64,000 nucleotides of DNA from Lepidostoma basale (Eukaryota; Arthropoda; Insecta; Trichoptera; Lepidostomatidae): positions 774,501 through 838,500 of the forward strand of contig JAHDVF020000016.1 of assembly GCA_022606425.2 (NCBI GenBank), read 5' to 3'. The translations under genes and the position numbers were made by a program. The notes beneath the pieces are model-generated. The model was not told where the DNA came from and ran no database searches. It was given only the letters and a program-made list of their open reading frames with translations. How positions within the stretch are numbered: the first letter of the stretch is position 1; each line of letters begins with the position of its first letter. Shown here piece after piece: positions 1-9,887 of the stretch.

Positions 1-470
1 ATCAACCTTAAACGAAAAGTCTATCAAACCAGCGTTCTGCCAGTTGGTACTTATGATCTTGAAACTGTTACACTGTCCAAACAAAGTGCCGAGAAACTAT
101 GAGTGACCCAAAGAGCCATGGAAAGAGCCATGTTAGGAATTAGCCTAAGATACAAAGTCAGAAACGATACTGTGAGAGAAAAAACAAATGTCACTGACAT
201 AATCCACCGGGTGGCGACTCTAAAATGGCAATGGCCAGGTGACGTAGCCAGAAGCTCAGATGAAAAGTGGACAAGAAGACTGCCGACTTGGAGACCGTGG
301 ACGGCAAAGAGAAGTGCAGGGTGATCGCAACTACGGTGGAAGGATGATCTGAACAGACACGTCGAAATAACGTGGATGCACTCTGCACAAAACATAGTGA
401 CATGGAAGCGAATGGAGGAAGCCTTTGTCCAGGAGTGGACAGGAGTAGGCTGAGGAAGAAGAAGAAGTTT
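1..470 (+). mobile_element. LINE (family D) 3' end, truncated at the window edge
   Basis: This is the C-terminal coding end of an RTE-like non-LTR retrotransposon. Translation of 103-324 gives QRAMERAMLGISL, then LKWQWPGDVAR and WRPWTAKRSAG. The same protein end occurs at 24200-24640 (minus) and 40386-41093 (plus). An in-frame stop after RSAG and other stops break the frame. It ends in an AAG-rich tail near 450-467. It is a dead 5'-truncated copy. Confidence 0.75.
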
Positions 471-558
471 CAATCCAAGGGATTGGTTTGCAGCAAAGTG
501 TAACATATTTGAATAAATATAATTACACTTGGTTTTACAACAGTTTATTTCACTTAAC

Positions 559-1079
559 CCTTTCGTGCTAAACATTTTTTCTTTTAGGATATTTTTTTGC
601 ATTTTAATAAATGCACACTATTTTTTTTTTAATCGATCGTAACTTATGAAAAAAATAATAGGATCTATACTTCCCACTGACACTTGGTAGAATACCCATT
701 TACGTAAGAAAAAAATACATACATATTTAAAAATATATATTGAATGTAAAAAAACATTAAATAGATGAAATATGAAATACCTTGAAATTCAGATCAAATC
801 ACCAGCTATGTATATATCATACGAGTACATTGAAATAAATATCTAGGTAAAGAACTCAAATCAAACGTCAAAATTATTATTTACTTAAAAGTTTTGTCAA
901 AAAATTAACTTATCTGACGCGCGACACTCAAAAACAAAAAAACTCGTGTTTTTTTAAAATTCAACTTCCAGTTAAAAGTTCAATAGATAAAGCTTGTAAA
1001 TGTTTTATCGTAATACCCAATAATGGCGCTAGATGACTGGAGCGAATAAACTTTACGCATTCCCACCGCCCACGAAAGG
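559..1079. other. AT-rich stretch, nothing recognised
   Basis: This holds no convincing reading frame, RNA gene or known repeat. It lies between the left arms of the foldback element and is probably part of it or of an insertion into it. Confidence 0.4.
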
Positions 1080-1149
1080 GTTAACACAGACATGTTTCGG
1101 CTATAGTATAGCCTTAATCAATGTATATAATTTTAATGATTCGTGTTTA

Positions 1150-1525
1150 AATTGTGTACATTGATGAAGGTTAGCCGATACCAAAAGAACTAAGAACTTT
1201 CTTAGAGTAGCAGAAATGCGAACCCTGCGCTCCATCGCAGGCACAACCCTCAGAGATTGGATCAGAAATGAAACGATAAGGTCTGTCTGTGGTGTTGAAG
1301 ACATAGTGAGATGGGGAAGAAGCAGAAGACGGTTTTGGAGAGACCACGTACCGCATGGAGAATACAAGAATTGCAAAAATTGTTAAAGATGAAAACCCAA
1401 GTAGCAAGAGATTACCAGGAAGGTCGCCGAAGAGATGGAGAGATGGCTGGACATCATCATCCCAGGACAGCCCACCGTCACAAACAGGTCATACGACCTA
1501 AACTAAGAGGAAGAAGATAAAGGTT
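1150..1525 (+). mobile_element. LINE (family C) 3' end
   Basis: The sequence resembles the end of the longer copy at 10760-11465: LLRVAEIRTLR-like codons, then an IVRLSRQKRRFWRDH-like segment, ending in an AGGAAGAAG tail. Frameshifts break it. A third copy is at 38869-39190 on the minus strand. It lies between inverted repeats at 1080-1117 and 1519-1556. Confidence 0.65.
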
Positions 1526-1739
1526 ATACTATAGCAGAAAGATGTCTGTGTTAAGTGAAAAAAAGTGTTGTAATACCAAGTGTAATTATATTTATTCAAA
1601 TATGAATCCACAACACAAAGTGAAGGCGAATATAGAAGAAACTTACATGTGTTTAGATTTTATTAATCGATTAGGTACAAGAACCAGCAAATTTTATACT
1701 TTGCTGCAAACCAATCCCTTTGAATGAAACTAGCGAAGA

Positions 1740-2340
1740 TGAATAATTTAATACAAAAATATATTGGAAATATATCTTACATAAGCGGCATCTGCTTCCG
1801 ATAATATACAAAATGTAAAAATAACAGAGACGAATTGCCTAGCTTTTACAGTACAGTAATGTGTATTGTTTCTCTGTAGAAAATGTTTGCTTTAAGTAAA
1901 TACAATAGGGTGAACACAAATCGGTTGTCTGTAAAGTAAGCTACAGGGGTACCCGCAAGACTGACATTCAATCATGGGACGTAACGCCTAAAGGGAGGCG
2001 AAACAATTGCTCAGTTCGAGAGTGAATAGTAAAGTGAAAGAGAAATCTGGCATATTGCGTAGAGATACACCGGGAAACCTATGATGTGCTGATACATATA
2101 ATGAAAGCTGACTGCGGGGTAAAGATTTGTATGAAATATCAGTAAACCCATGGAAACAAGAATACAATTTTTTTACCTGGCAATCTGGGGATACTGAATC
2201 TTTTCGGGAATATGTTTTCTGGGATAATACGAAATCTTGGTATAGAGATAATGTCAATGAGTAAAATTTGGCATAAAATATTGTTAAATTTCAGGGAAAA
2301 TTACACAGTTTCATAATCGGTAAATTATATTTAAAAAATC
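1740..2340. other. No gene or repeat recognised
   Basis: This is a moderately AT-rich interval. Short reading frames on the minus strand show no recognisable domain. Confidence 0.4.
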
Positions 2341-2632
2341 TTAAGATGGTTTGGACATATGGAAAGAATGAATGAATAAAAAATGGTAAAAAAAATTATA
2401 TGTTAACGATGTAAATGGAACCAGAAATAGAGGAAAACTGAGGAAAACGTGGCACTATCAAATAAATAAAATATTGAATGTCGGCCAAGTGAGGATTCAG
2501 AGAAATCGACGCGCGTGCATGACACGATGTATGAATGTTGAGGAAGCGAGAGAAATATGCCAGGAAAGAAAAGTGTGGCAGTCCATTCTTTCTGTCTACC
2601 ACTTCGGGGAGACGGCGTGATGGTTAGTTAGT
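2341..2632 (+). mobile_element. LINE (family A) 3' end
   Basis: This is one copy of the dominant repeat of the window. It encodes the C-terminal end, with RWFGHMERMNE, then NRGRP, ACMTRCMNVEEAREICQE and QSILSAYPFGET-like codons, then TGATGGTTAGTTAG. The TTAG microsatellite tail fits RTE-type elements. An in-frame stop after the MNE codons makes it inactive. Confidence 0.8.
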
Positions 2633-2895
2633 AAGTTTAATATTTAAAAAAAAACAGAAAAAAAATAGTTTTGGATTTCGTTGAAATCCAATAACATAAA
2701 AGAAACTGTTGAGTCTAAGGCTGAATTATGACTATCCGATTAATAACTGAGAAATGTTGAGTCTAAAGATGGGAAGTTGAAAATTAACTAATTAACTGAC
2801 TATCACACCGTCTCTCCGAAGGGATAGGCAGAAAGAATGGACCCCCACACTGATTTTTTTCTGACATACTTCTCTCGCCTCCTCAACATATTATA

Positions 2896-4214
2896 CGAGG
2901 TCTGTTCAAAAAGTATCGCGAATTTTATATTTTTTCAAAAAGTATTTATTTATTCATGAATATCTATTTTGTCCCCTTCAAAGTAATTCCCCTCGGATAT
3001 AATACATTTATGCCAACGTTTTTTCCAATCCTCGAAGCACTTAAAAAATCATTTTTTGTGATCTTGTTCAGCTCCTCCTTCGATGCCGTCTTTATCTCCT
3101 CAATCGTGGCGTAGCGTCGTCCTTTCATGGGCCTCTTCAGTTTTGGAAACAGAAAAAAGTCACAGGGGGCCAGGTCTGGGGAATACGGTGGCTGCGGCAC
3201 CATTACTGTGTTGTTTTTGGCCAAATATTCGCGCACAAGCAACGATGTGTGAGCAGGGGCGTTATCATGGTGCAAAAGCCAGTTTTTGTTCTTCCACAAA
3301 TCCAGGCGTTTCTGGCGGATTGCTTCGCGCAAATTGCGCATAACTTGCAGGTAATATTCCTTATTGACCGTACTACCCTGTGGCAAGAACTCATGATGCA
3401 CCACGCCCCTGCAATCGAAGAAAACTGTGAGCAAACCCTTCACGTTCGACCGAACTTGGCGCGCTTTTTTTGGTCTTGGCTCATGCGGCAGCTTCCATTG
3501 GGATGATTGAGCTTTGGTTTCCACGTCATAACCATAAACCCATGATTCGTCACCAGTTATGACCCTCTGAGCACATTTGGGTCGTCACGGACCGAGTCCA
3601 ACATCTCCTGAGCAATGTTAACGCGATGCTGTTTTTGGTCGAAATTGAGCAATTTTGGCACGAATTTCGCGGCGACCCGACTCATGCCCAACTCATTGGT
3701 TAAAATCGAATGGCACGAGCCAATCGATATGTTTAGGTCCTCAGCAACTTCTCTAACGGTGATTCGACGATTGGCTAATACTATTTTCTTCACTTTATCA
3801 ATGTTTTCGTCTGTTGTTGACGTGCTCGGGCGTCCGGCACGCTCTTCGTCGTTCATATCTTCTCGGCCCTCTGAGAACATTTTGTACCACCGATAAACGT
3901 TGCTTTGGTCAAGGTAGCTTCACCATATGCCACAGTCAACATTCGAAATGCGTCCGCGCACTTTATTTTGTTTTTCACACAAAATTTGATACAGATTCTT
4001 TGATCCATTTTTTGGAATAGGCAAAAATCGAAGACGAGCCAAAACACATCCAAGCAAAACAGCTGTCAAAAATTAACTAAACATTCAAAATGGCCGACCT
4101 TGTCAGCATAAGTAAGGGACATGAGTACCAACATAACGCTACAAAAAAATCAAAAATCAAATATACGTAGCCAGCGGAAATTCAAAATTTGCGATACTTT
4201 TTGAACAGACCTCG
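2896..4214 (-). mobile_element. mariner DNA transposon (about 1.3 kb)
   Basis: Terminal inverted repeats begin CGAGGTCTGTTCAAAAAGTA at 2896 and match the reverse complement ending at 4214. TA target duplications flank it (2894-2895, 4215-4216). Length and gene content are those of a complete mariner. The transposase frame is broken, so it is not autonomous now. Confidence 0.93.
2950..4008 (-). pseudogene. mariner DD34D transposase, frameshifted
   Basis: The transposase would bind the inverted repeats and catalyse cut-and-paste transposition. The ATG at 4008 opens MDQRICIKFCVKNKIK; an N-terminal helix-turn-helix region follows. VTGDESW carries the first Asp, LHHDNAPAHTS the second, and YSPDLAPCDFFLF the third, with 34 residues between the last two (DD34D). 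The span of about 352 codons is the usual size. At least three frameshifts occur: near 3890, near 3567 just before the first Asp, and near 3040. It is a pseudogene. Which mariner subfamily it belongs to cannot be settled by eye. Confidence 0.92.
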
Positions 4215-4301
4215 TATATACATCGTGTATTGCACGTTCAGTCTTACTCCAAATTTTCGAATTTGTTATGAATACATTTAAAGTTTTCAACATTATTTAA
4301 T

Positions 4302-4544
4302 TATTTTTTTATGTATACAACAGGTTGTTTGAACCCAATTACTGTATACAACTGATTTTTTTAGCTATTATATTGATTCTCGGGACATGTGATAGGTAGC
4401 CAATCTATCGCCATTTTATTGTCACGTGAATTCTACACCAGACCAAAGACAGTGTGACAATCACACTGCCATCGCCGGGAATCGAACCCGGAACCTTCGG
4501 TATGGAAGTCAGAGCTCTTACCACTCTGCCACGAAGGTAGTCGA
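4302..4544 (-). mobile_element. tRNA-derived SINE, copy 1
   Basis: On the minus strand the 5' end reads TTCGTGGCAGAGTGG (box A-like), followed by GGTTCCGGGTTCGATTCC (box B). A unique body ends at TTGGGTTCAAACAACCTG and an A-rich tail. Copies are at 9580-9820, 14309-14563 and 57738-57923. The acceptor stem does not pair, so it is not a tRNA gene. Confidence 0.85.
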
Positions 4545-4550
4545 AGGTTT

Positions 4551-4975
4551 TATTATCTAAATGTAAAAACAGATTTTTTAAACTGTTGTGGTTCAGAGAA
4601 GTAAATAAGATTCCGAATAGAATAAAACGTAAACATCACAAAATGAAATATGATAATCTATTGAGGCAGTCCTTGGCTGGTAATATTTGATTTGGCTGAG
4701 CGATCCCGAAAGGTCGACCGACCCGCCATCTTACAATCTTACAGATTCATAAAATATAAAAATTCCTCACAAAATGAATAAATCTTTCCGGGGAGTGATT
4801 GATTATAATACAAACCCCCACCCGACCTTTCCGCTCGGATTACGTCCTAAACTGACAAAAATTACATTCTCAGTAGATAGGTACCTCATCTCAATTTCAA
4901 TCTCTGCCACTGTCCAATTAGCGAAAATTCCAACACGCTATACGCGATTGAACAAACACTCAATTATTATTATTA
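4551..4975. other. No gene recognised
   Basis: The interval includes an open frame from 4774 without any known domain. I see no repeat shared with the rest of the window. Confidence 0.4.
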
Positions 4976-5262
4976 TTCTTTTCAGCCAATTTTACTCCAC
5001 TGCTGGATATAGGCCTCTTCGAAACTCTTCCAATATTTTCTATCTTGGGCAATCTGTTGCCACCTATAGTTCAACCCGCAAGTTGGATAATATCATCCGT
5101 TCAACTTTTTGTGTTCTTCGTATTCCTCTTCTGTTGTTACAAGGCCTACTCTCCAGGATTCTAGGTGACCACCTAAGCTTATCCTGCCTCGTCACGTGTC
5201 CCGCCCACTGCCATTTGGTGCCAAAGCGATATCGGTAAACTTTGTTCGACGTCGTATCTTCT
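4976..5262 (-). mobile_element. LINE (family D) 3' end
   Basis: On the minus strand this is related to the family D ends at 35307-35739 and 1-470. The shared block CTGCTGGATATAGGCCTC is followed by the complement of the GHV-type codons. It is heavily mutated. Confidence 0.6.
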
Positions 5263-5648
5263 CTTCTTCTTATTCTTCTTTTAGACCTTTGGTCTGTTCC
5301 TGTAGTTCAGTCTAGTTTCTATCGTATATGGCAATTATCGTATAGTCCTTAATATACCTAATAATTCAAGTCATTTTAAACTCACTGTTGAGTGAAAAGT
5401 GGTAAATTAAATATATTTTTTTCTGGATTTGTTATCCCTTAATAATTATGAATCTTGATGTACGGCTGATGCTTAGTGCCAACCAACCTCAAGAGAGACC
5501 ATTCAAAAGATGGCGAAACAGTGGAACATCTAAAGGAACAGGCACCGAGAAATAACAGGACACAGTCCTAAATAAAGCATAAGAAGAACCTTAGGGAACA
5601 TTATTTTTTATAGTTACATTTCGTTTGTGGTATTTATTTATTTATAAA

Positions 5649-5874
5649 CACCGTCTCCCCGAAGGGTAAAAATAAAGAATGGACAGCCACGCTGTTTTTT
5701 CCTGGAATACTTCTCCTGTTCCTCAACATTCATACATCGTGTTATGCACGCACGCCGATTTCTCCAACTCTTCACGTGGCTGACATTTAATATTTGATTG
5801 ATTTGATTGCCACGTTTTCCTCGATCTTCCTCTTTTTATAGTTCCGTCATTTACATATACTTTCTTCTTTATTG
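5649..5874 (-). mobile_element. LINE (family A) 3' end
   Basis: The minus strand runs from CCGTCTCCCCGAAGGG at the 3' end through CATACATCGTG and TTTAATATTTGATTGATTTG to the complement of the NRGRP codons. It is 5' truncated and mutated. Confidence 0.75.
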
Positions 5875-5879
5875 TTTCT

Positions 5880-6075
5880 TAAAAAGTGATATAAGACTCC
5901 ATATTAAATGATTAACACGAATATAAAAACGTTTGTTTTCTAGAAGTTTTATTATATTTTATTTTAATGACATGTTACGCTTTTCTAAGCCATTCACATA
6001 CAATTTAGTAAAACTTATAGAAAACAGACTTTTTAATTTGTATTAATTATTCTTTCTTCATTCATATTTTAAATT
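5880..6075. repeat. Foldback MITE, family M
   Basis: It starts CTCCATATTAAATGATTAA and continues through GTTTTCTAGAAGTTTTATT and a TGACATG-TTTCTAAGCC core. The outer sequence recurs inverted. Other copies are at 33905-34135, 35275-35895, 45660-46015, 49325-49475, 51940-52085 and 58475-58635. It is non-coding. Confidence 0.65.
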
Positions 6076-6079
6076 TATA

Positions 6080-6600
6080 TTATTCTAGTTAACCGAATTC
6101 GGCATAAGCGAAATACAAAAGATAACGTTTGGTAAAAATTTAAACATGTATTTATTTCAAATCTGTTTCACGGGAAGCACACACACGGTTGTGATTGTAT
6201 TTGAACCGGAAGGAAATTTTCCAGCACGGTGGCGGACGCGGGAAATGGAAAGCCGCCCGGAGCGGGCAGGCATAACCCATAGACAAAGATATATTATTCA
6301 CGTCCCATATCATCTATGGGCGGGCCGTGTTCGCAGGTACAGAATCATGGCAAAGTGGGCAGAAATAATTTATCTTCTTCACGTTAAATTCCAGAGTTAC
6401 ATCGCCATTTCGGAGCGCGGTGGAGGAAGGGGTCCAGCGAGCCCCTAGGCGCCATTAGCGGCGGGAGATAATTCAATTTTCTCGCGTCGTTCCGATACAA
6501 AAGAAACTATTAAGAAAGGCAATTTTGTGTACATACAATTGGAGAATTACTCGTTCTTAGAAACCACGATAGAATAGCCTTTTCATTGATAAAGTAAAAA
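6080..6600. other. Single-copy, relatively GC-rich block
   Basis: From about 6160 to 6470 the composition rises well above the surroundings (GCCGCCCGGAGCGGGC, ATGGGCGGGCCGTG). The 100-codon frame at 6146-6448 has no recognisable domain. It could be a conserved non-coding block or a degenerate insertion. Confidence 0.35.
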
Positions 6601-6605
6601 GAAAA

Positions 6606-6650
6606 CTAACTAACCATCCTGCCGTCTCTCCGAAGGGTAGACAAAAATTC
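6606..6650 (-). mobile_element. LINE (family A) terminal fragment
   Basis: Only the last 45 bases of family A remain: CTAACTAACCATCC and CCGTCTCTCCGAAGGG on the minus strand. Confidence 0.6.
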
Positions 6651-6689
6651 ATATTAGTGAAAGTATAATACGTTTAGAAGACAAATACT

Positions 6690-6870
6690 CTTGATAATCA
6701 AATGATTTTACTGAAATCTCTTGATGGAAGTTCATTTTAAATAATAATTAAATAAAACGATGCATTTTAACTACTTTCACTTTTGTCTTTATTTCGACAG
6801 CGAGCCTGGCGAAACCGGTAACTGTCGAAATAAAAACAGGAGCGGAAGTAGTTTAAAATCATCTTCTTAT
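6690..6870. repeat. Palindromic repeat, family FB1
   Basis: It contains AAATAATAATTAAATAAAAC, TTTGTCTTTATTTCGACAGC and CCTGGCGAAACCGGT, with the TTTCGACAG block repeated inverted. It is the same family as the palindrome at 8310-8575 and copies at 8655-8805, 41175-41345 and 51865-51935. Confidence 0.65.
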
Positions 6871-6968
6871 TCTTCCTTATTGTAGACCTATGTGGTCTGA
6901 TCTCCAGAGCGTTGCTACTCCTGTGAGGTAGATTCCCAGCTGTCCTTCCATCTTTTAGGAGGTCTTAG
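6866..6968 (-). mobile_element. LINE (family F) 3' end
   Basis: The minus strand matches 9228-9480 and 59600-59745: a TTCTTCC tail, GTAGACCTATGTGGTCTG, GTGAGGTAGATTCCCAGCTG. Only about 100 bases remain. Confidence 0.6.
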
Positions 6969-6999
6969 TTTAAAAATCATAGTTTTATTTCATTATTCA

Positions 7000-7140
7000 A
7001 TACTCTTGATTTTAAAGAGTACCTTGTCTTCCTAATGTCGAACCACCTCTCACGCGTTCCTGGTATTATATTGTATTTATTATATTTTACCTGTTCTCAA
7101 TATTGTTTGTAATGTCTGTTGACATAATAAGCTGATTTGT
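7000..7140 (+). mobile_element. LINE (family B) 3' UTR fragment
   Basis: It matches the family B 3' untranslated end seen at 40240-40385 and 48840-48993 (CTTGTCTTCCTAATGTCGAA, CTGTTCTCAATA, AATGTCTGTTGA). Confidence 0.7.
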
Positions 7141-7202
7141 TTAGATTTATTTCTTAACATGCATTAAAACTTTGGAGTTCCATAACAGAAAATGATAATA
7201 AT

Positions 7203-7735
7203 ACAAAGATTGGACCGCCACACTGTTCTTTCCTGACATACTTCTCTTGTTTTCTTAACATTCACACGTAGTTTCATGCACGCACGTCCATTTCTACGAC
7301 TCCTAACGTGATCGATATTTAATCTTATTTCGGTGCCATATCAGGTCCTCCCAACGTTGGCTATTATCGTTGTGAGCCACTTGTAACAGATTCTCAACTC
7401 TGCTTATTCCTGTTCACTGCCTTGTGTTCCGCAGCCAGGACAACAGCCTCCTGCCAACTCCCCGGCGCCTCTCTATCTTTTGCCTATGATTATCAGCCGA
7501 AGGAGGTGGTATCTTTCTTCCCTTAGCACATAACCCCAATATGAGACCTTTCAACCTTCACACTCGACAACAGCTCTCTATTGGCTCTAATATTTATATA
7601 TCGACATTTAATATTTGATGTATTTGATCGTGCCGCGTTTTCTTTGGTTTTCCTCAGGTATGTCAGGAAATAACAGTGTGGTGGTCCATTATATCTGCCT
7701 ACCCCTTCGTAGAGACGAAGTGATGGTTAGTTAGA
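7203..7735. mobile_element. Composite of LINE family A pieces
   Basis: Minus-strand family A sequence occupies 7203-7327 and 7611-7660. Plus-strand family A sequence follows at 7660-7735, ending GTGATGGTTAGTTAG. The minus-strand copy is split by a family E LINE. Confidence 0.65.
7328..7610 (-). mobile_element. LINE (family E) 3' end inside family A
   Basis: The minus strand matches the better copy at 57945-58365: TTTCGGTGCC, TCTCAACTCTGCTTATTCC, ATGAGACCTTTC, AGCTCTCTATTGGCTCT. It is flanked by TCGATATTTAAT and TCGACATTTAAT, which look like a 12-base target duplication with one difference. Confidence 0.7.
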
Positions 7736-7739
7736 TACC

Positions 7740-8150
7740 AAAGCATTTGAATATATTTTGGTTTTTCGATTATCGTTTTTTGTATTAATGACCTAGTGGT
7801 ACGGTCACGGGTATGCTAGCAGCAGTTCAGCCTTGGCAGTGACTCCGCACTCCTCAGTTCTGCCGGTTCCGGAACAGCGGCCAGTGACAATCGTGGGAGG
7901 TTCGCGTGATGGCCTGCGCATCCATTGTTACGCCAGTTAACGATTCTCCCAAGACATTTTTTTTGCGAATACAAATGCAGCGAACTGCACGCGCTAATGT
8001 ATCGCTAAAAAAACTTCTTTGGCGGATTTCGATTTTCCGAAAATATAGACGAAGAGGATAAACCACCCGAAATTTTAATCCAAACACACATTTGGTGATT
8101 CCTCTCTACTTGCTTACATAGTTCAAAAATAACCTTAAAACTAACTAACT
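7740..8150. other. No gene recognised
   Basis: The 77-codon minus-strand frame at 7854-8087 shows no known domain. No shared repeat is seen until the LINE-tail element at 8148. Confidence 0.35.
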
Positions 8151-8275
8151 AACCATCACGCCGTCTCCCCGAAAGGGTAGGCAGAAAGAATGGACTGTCA
8201 CATTTTAACCGATGCGGCACTCCATCCTTCTCTTTTCGCCCCGCGGGAGACGCGGTGGGAGTTGGAGGACGCGGG
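8148..8275 (-). repeat. Short repeat sharing the LINE A tail (A'), copy 1
   Basis: On the minus strand its last 55 bases match family A (GGCGTGATGGTTAGTTAG). Upstream it reads instead as GAGAAGGATGGAGTGCCGCA and CGCGTCTC. The same composition occurs at 15390-15525, 38290-38427 and 62452-62577. It could be a SINE using the LINE tail or a LINE subfamily. Confidence 0.65.
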
Positions 8276-8309
8276 TTGCAGTATTTATATTTACATTTTT
8301 ACATATTAT

Positions 8310-8575
8310 ATTAATATAAGTTTTAAATAATAATTAAATAAAACAATGTTTTATAACTACTTCAACTTTTGTCTTTATTTCGACAGCGACTAGTTTCGCC
8401 AAGCTCGCTGGCATCGACAGACTGGTCTGTCGATGTCAGCGAGCCTGGCGAAACCGGTCGCTGTCGAAATAAAGACAAATGTTGAAGTAGTTAAAAAAGC
8501 ATTGTTTTATTTAATTATTATTTAAAATGAACTTCAATCAAGAGATTGCAGTAAAATCATTTGATTATCTGAAAA
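8310..8575. repeat. Near-perfect long palindrome, family FB1
   Basis: The left arm runs from AATAATTAAATAAAAC through CTTTATTTCGACAGCGAC to a centre near CATCGACAGAC. The right arm repeats the complement out to TTTTATTTAATTATTATTT. Each arm is roughly 110-120 bases with almost no loop, so strong hairpin formation is expected. Confidence 0.8.
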
Positions 8576-8654
8576 AAAAAGTTTTGTATAGAATCTTGTT
8601 TACCACCCCTGATATGTATGTATTGTAGTCGATGAGCGTGATTGGCGATTCTGC

Positions 8655-8805
8655 GAATTCTGCGAATTTCAGCGATTCTGGCGAAATTGGCCACTGTCGA
8701 AATAAAAGCAAAGTGGAAGTAGTTCTTAAAAATACATCGTTTTATTTAATTATTATTTAAATTCAACTTCCATCAAGAGATTTTAGTGAAATCATTTAAT
8801 TAACT
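8655..8805. repeat. Palindromic repeat FB1, single-arm copy
   Basis: It reads GGCCACTGTCGAAATAAAAG, a GTGGAAGTAGTT segment, then TTTTATTTAATTATTATTT and the CATCAAGAGATTT end, matching the right arm at 8428-8575. Confidence 0.65.
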
Positions 8806-8889
8806 TAAAATGGGGACACTGATTACGAGAAATTTTAAAATTATTTATTGACCTGACAGAAAACTAATTTTAATAAATAAGCACCGCAA

Positions 8890-9066
8890 AGGGGTAATGG
8901 TGTGAATGTGACAGGAAATCGAGATGTGTTGATAAAAATGTATCGTGACAAAATCAATCAACTTTTTAACATTGGACACGCAAGAGTTCGAGTTAAAATC
9001 GATGAGCATGAATACGATTAAATCTTCAGGAGTATGTCAGGATGGACTAGTGTGGCGTGATGTTTA
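8890..9066 (+). mobile_element. Degenerate LINE (family A) relic
   Basis: Weak similarity in order to the family A end (ATCAATCAACTTTTTAACAT, GGACACGCAAGAGTTCGAG, GTATGTCAGGATGG, GTGTGGCGTGATG). It is an old copy. Confidence 0.45.
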
Positions 9067-9227
9067 ATTATAATAATGAAATAGTATACAAATGATTATA
9101 GTAATTGTAAGCGCGATAACCAGAAACGGGTCTCGGTTTGCCTAAAAATCACCTTTCCTTATTTCTGTCCAACGTAAATTTTCTCCAGGTCAGAAAGAAC
9201 GTAGTCACGTGTGAAAATAAAAATGTA

Positions 9228-9480
9228 CTTTTTCTTCTTCTGCCTTGCAGACCTATGTTGTATGTTCTCCAGAGGATCGCTCCTCCTGTGAGGTGGATTC
9301 CCAGCTGTCTTTCTATCTTCCACGAGGACGAGTCCTGTGAGACTGATTATGTAGTGCAATATAGAGGAGTCTGGTAGTGTCCATTCTTTGGACATTACCT
9401 TACCAGTCCCTATTTCGCTGTCTTATCTATCTTATTATATCCTCAGCCTCACACATCACCCTTATTCTGGTGTTCCTCAC
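9228..9480 (-). mobile_element. LINE (family F) 3' end
   Basis: This is the longest family F copy: CTTCTTCTGCC tail, GACCTATGTTG, GTGAGGTGGATTCCCAGCTG, CACGAGGACGAGTCC. It is minus strand, and a further part of it recurs at about 55950-56038. Confidence 0.6.
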
Positions 9481-9579
9481 GCGCACTCTTAGTGTCTTGC
9501 CTGCTATCATCCCCAGTGTCTTTTTCTTGGAAGTCCTCAGAATCGATTAGGACCTTGTGTCTGCCATTGCTTCAACGTC

Positions 9580-9820
9580 ATGTTTTTTTTCTTTCTTTTT
9601 GTATACAGTAGATTTTATTTAACCCAATTAATGTATACAATTTGTAAAGCTATTGAATCTCATGACTTGTGATAGGTAGCTAGTCTAACGCCATCTTTAT
9701 TGTCAAATGAATTCTACCAGACCAAAGACTGTGTTAGAATCACACTCAACGCCGGGATTAGAACCCAGGACCTTCGGTGTGGTAGTCATATCTGTTACAA
9801 CTCTGCCACGATAGTCGCCG
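9580..9820 (-). mobile_element. tRNA-derived SINE, copy 2
   Basis: The order is the same as at 4302-4544, on the minus strand. It is more diverged, with box B as GGTTCTAATCCC and box A as GTGGCAGAGTTG. The T-run at 9582-9600 is the complement of the A-rich tail. Confidence 0.75.
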
Positions 9821-9887
9821 TATTGTTAATATTGGTCTTACGCATGCTTTATAAGTTTGTGTTAGCCTTAAGCCCTTTTTTGTTTAA

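Larger units (their letters stand above)
470..1727. repeat. Nested inverted-repeat (foldback) element
   Basis: Sequence at 470-500 (GGTTTGCAGCAAAGT) returns inverted at 1697-1727, and 504-558 (ATTACACTTGGT) returns inverted at 1550-1604. Inside is a second pair: 1080-1117 (TTAACACAGACAT) is inverted at 1519-1556. A LINE fragment sits in the centre. This looks like a foldback MITE with other elements inserted. No coding capacity is seen. Confidence 0.55.
2786..4237 (-). mobile_element. LINE (family A) 3' end, split by a mariner
   Basis: Minus-strand family A sequence runs from the TTAG tail at 2786 to 2893. It resumes at 4217 with the matching stretch TACATCGTG. The gap is exactly filled by a mariner element, so the LINE is the older insertion. 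Confidence 0.75.

Noticed and set aside
4455..4540. A tRNA gene on the minus strand
   Set aside because: Box A and box B are good, but the acceptor ends do not pair and the same body with a shared 3' part and A-rich tail occurs at three other places. It is the head of a SINE.
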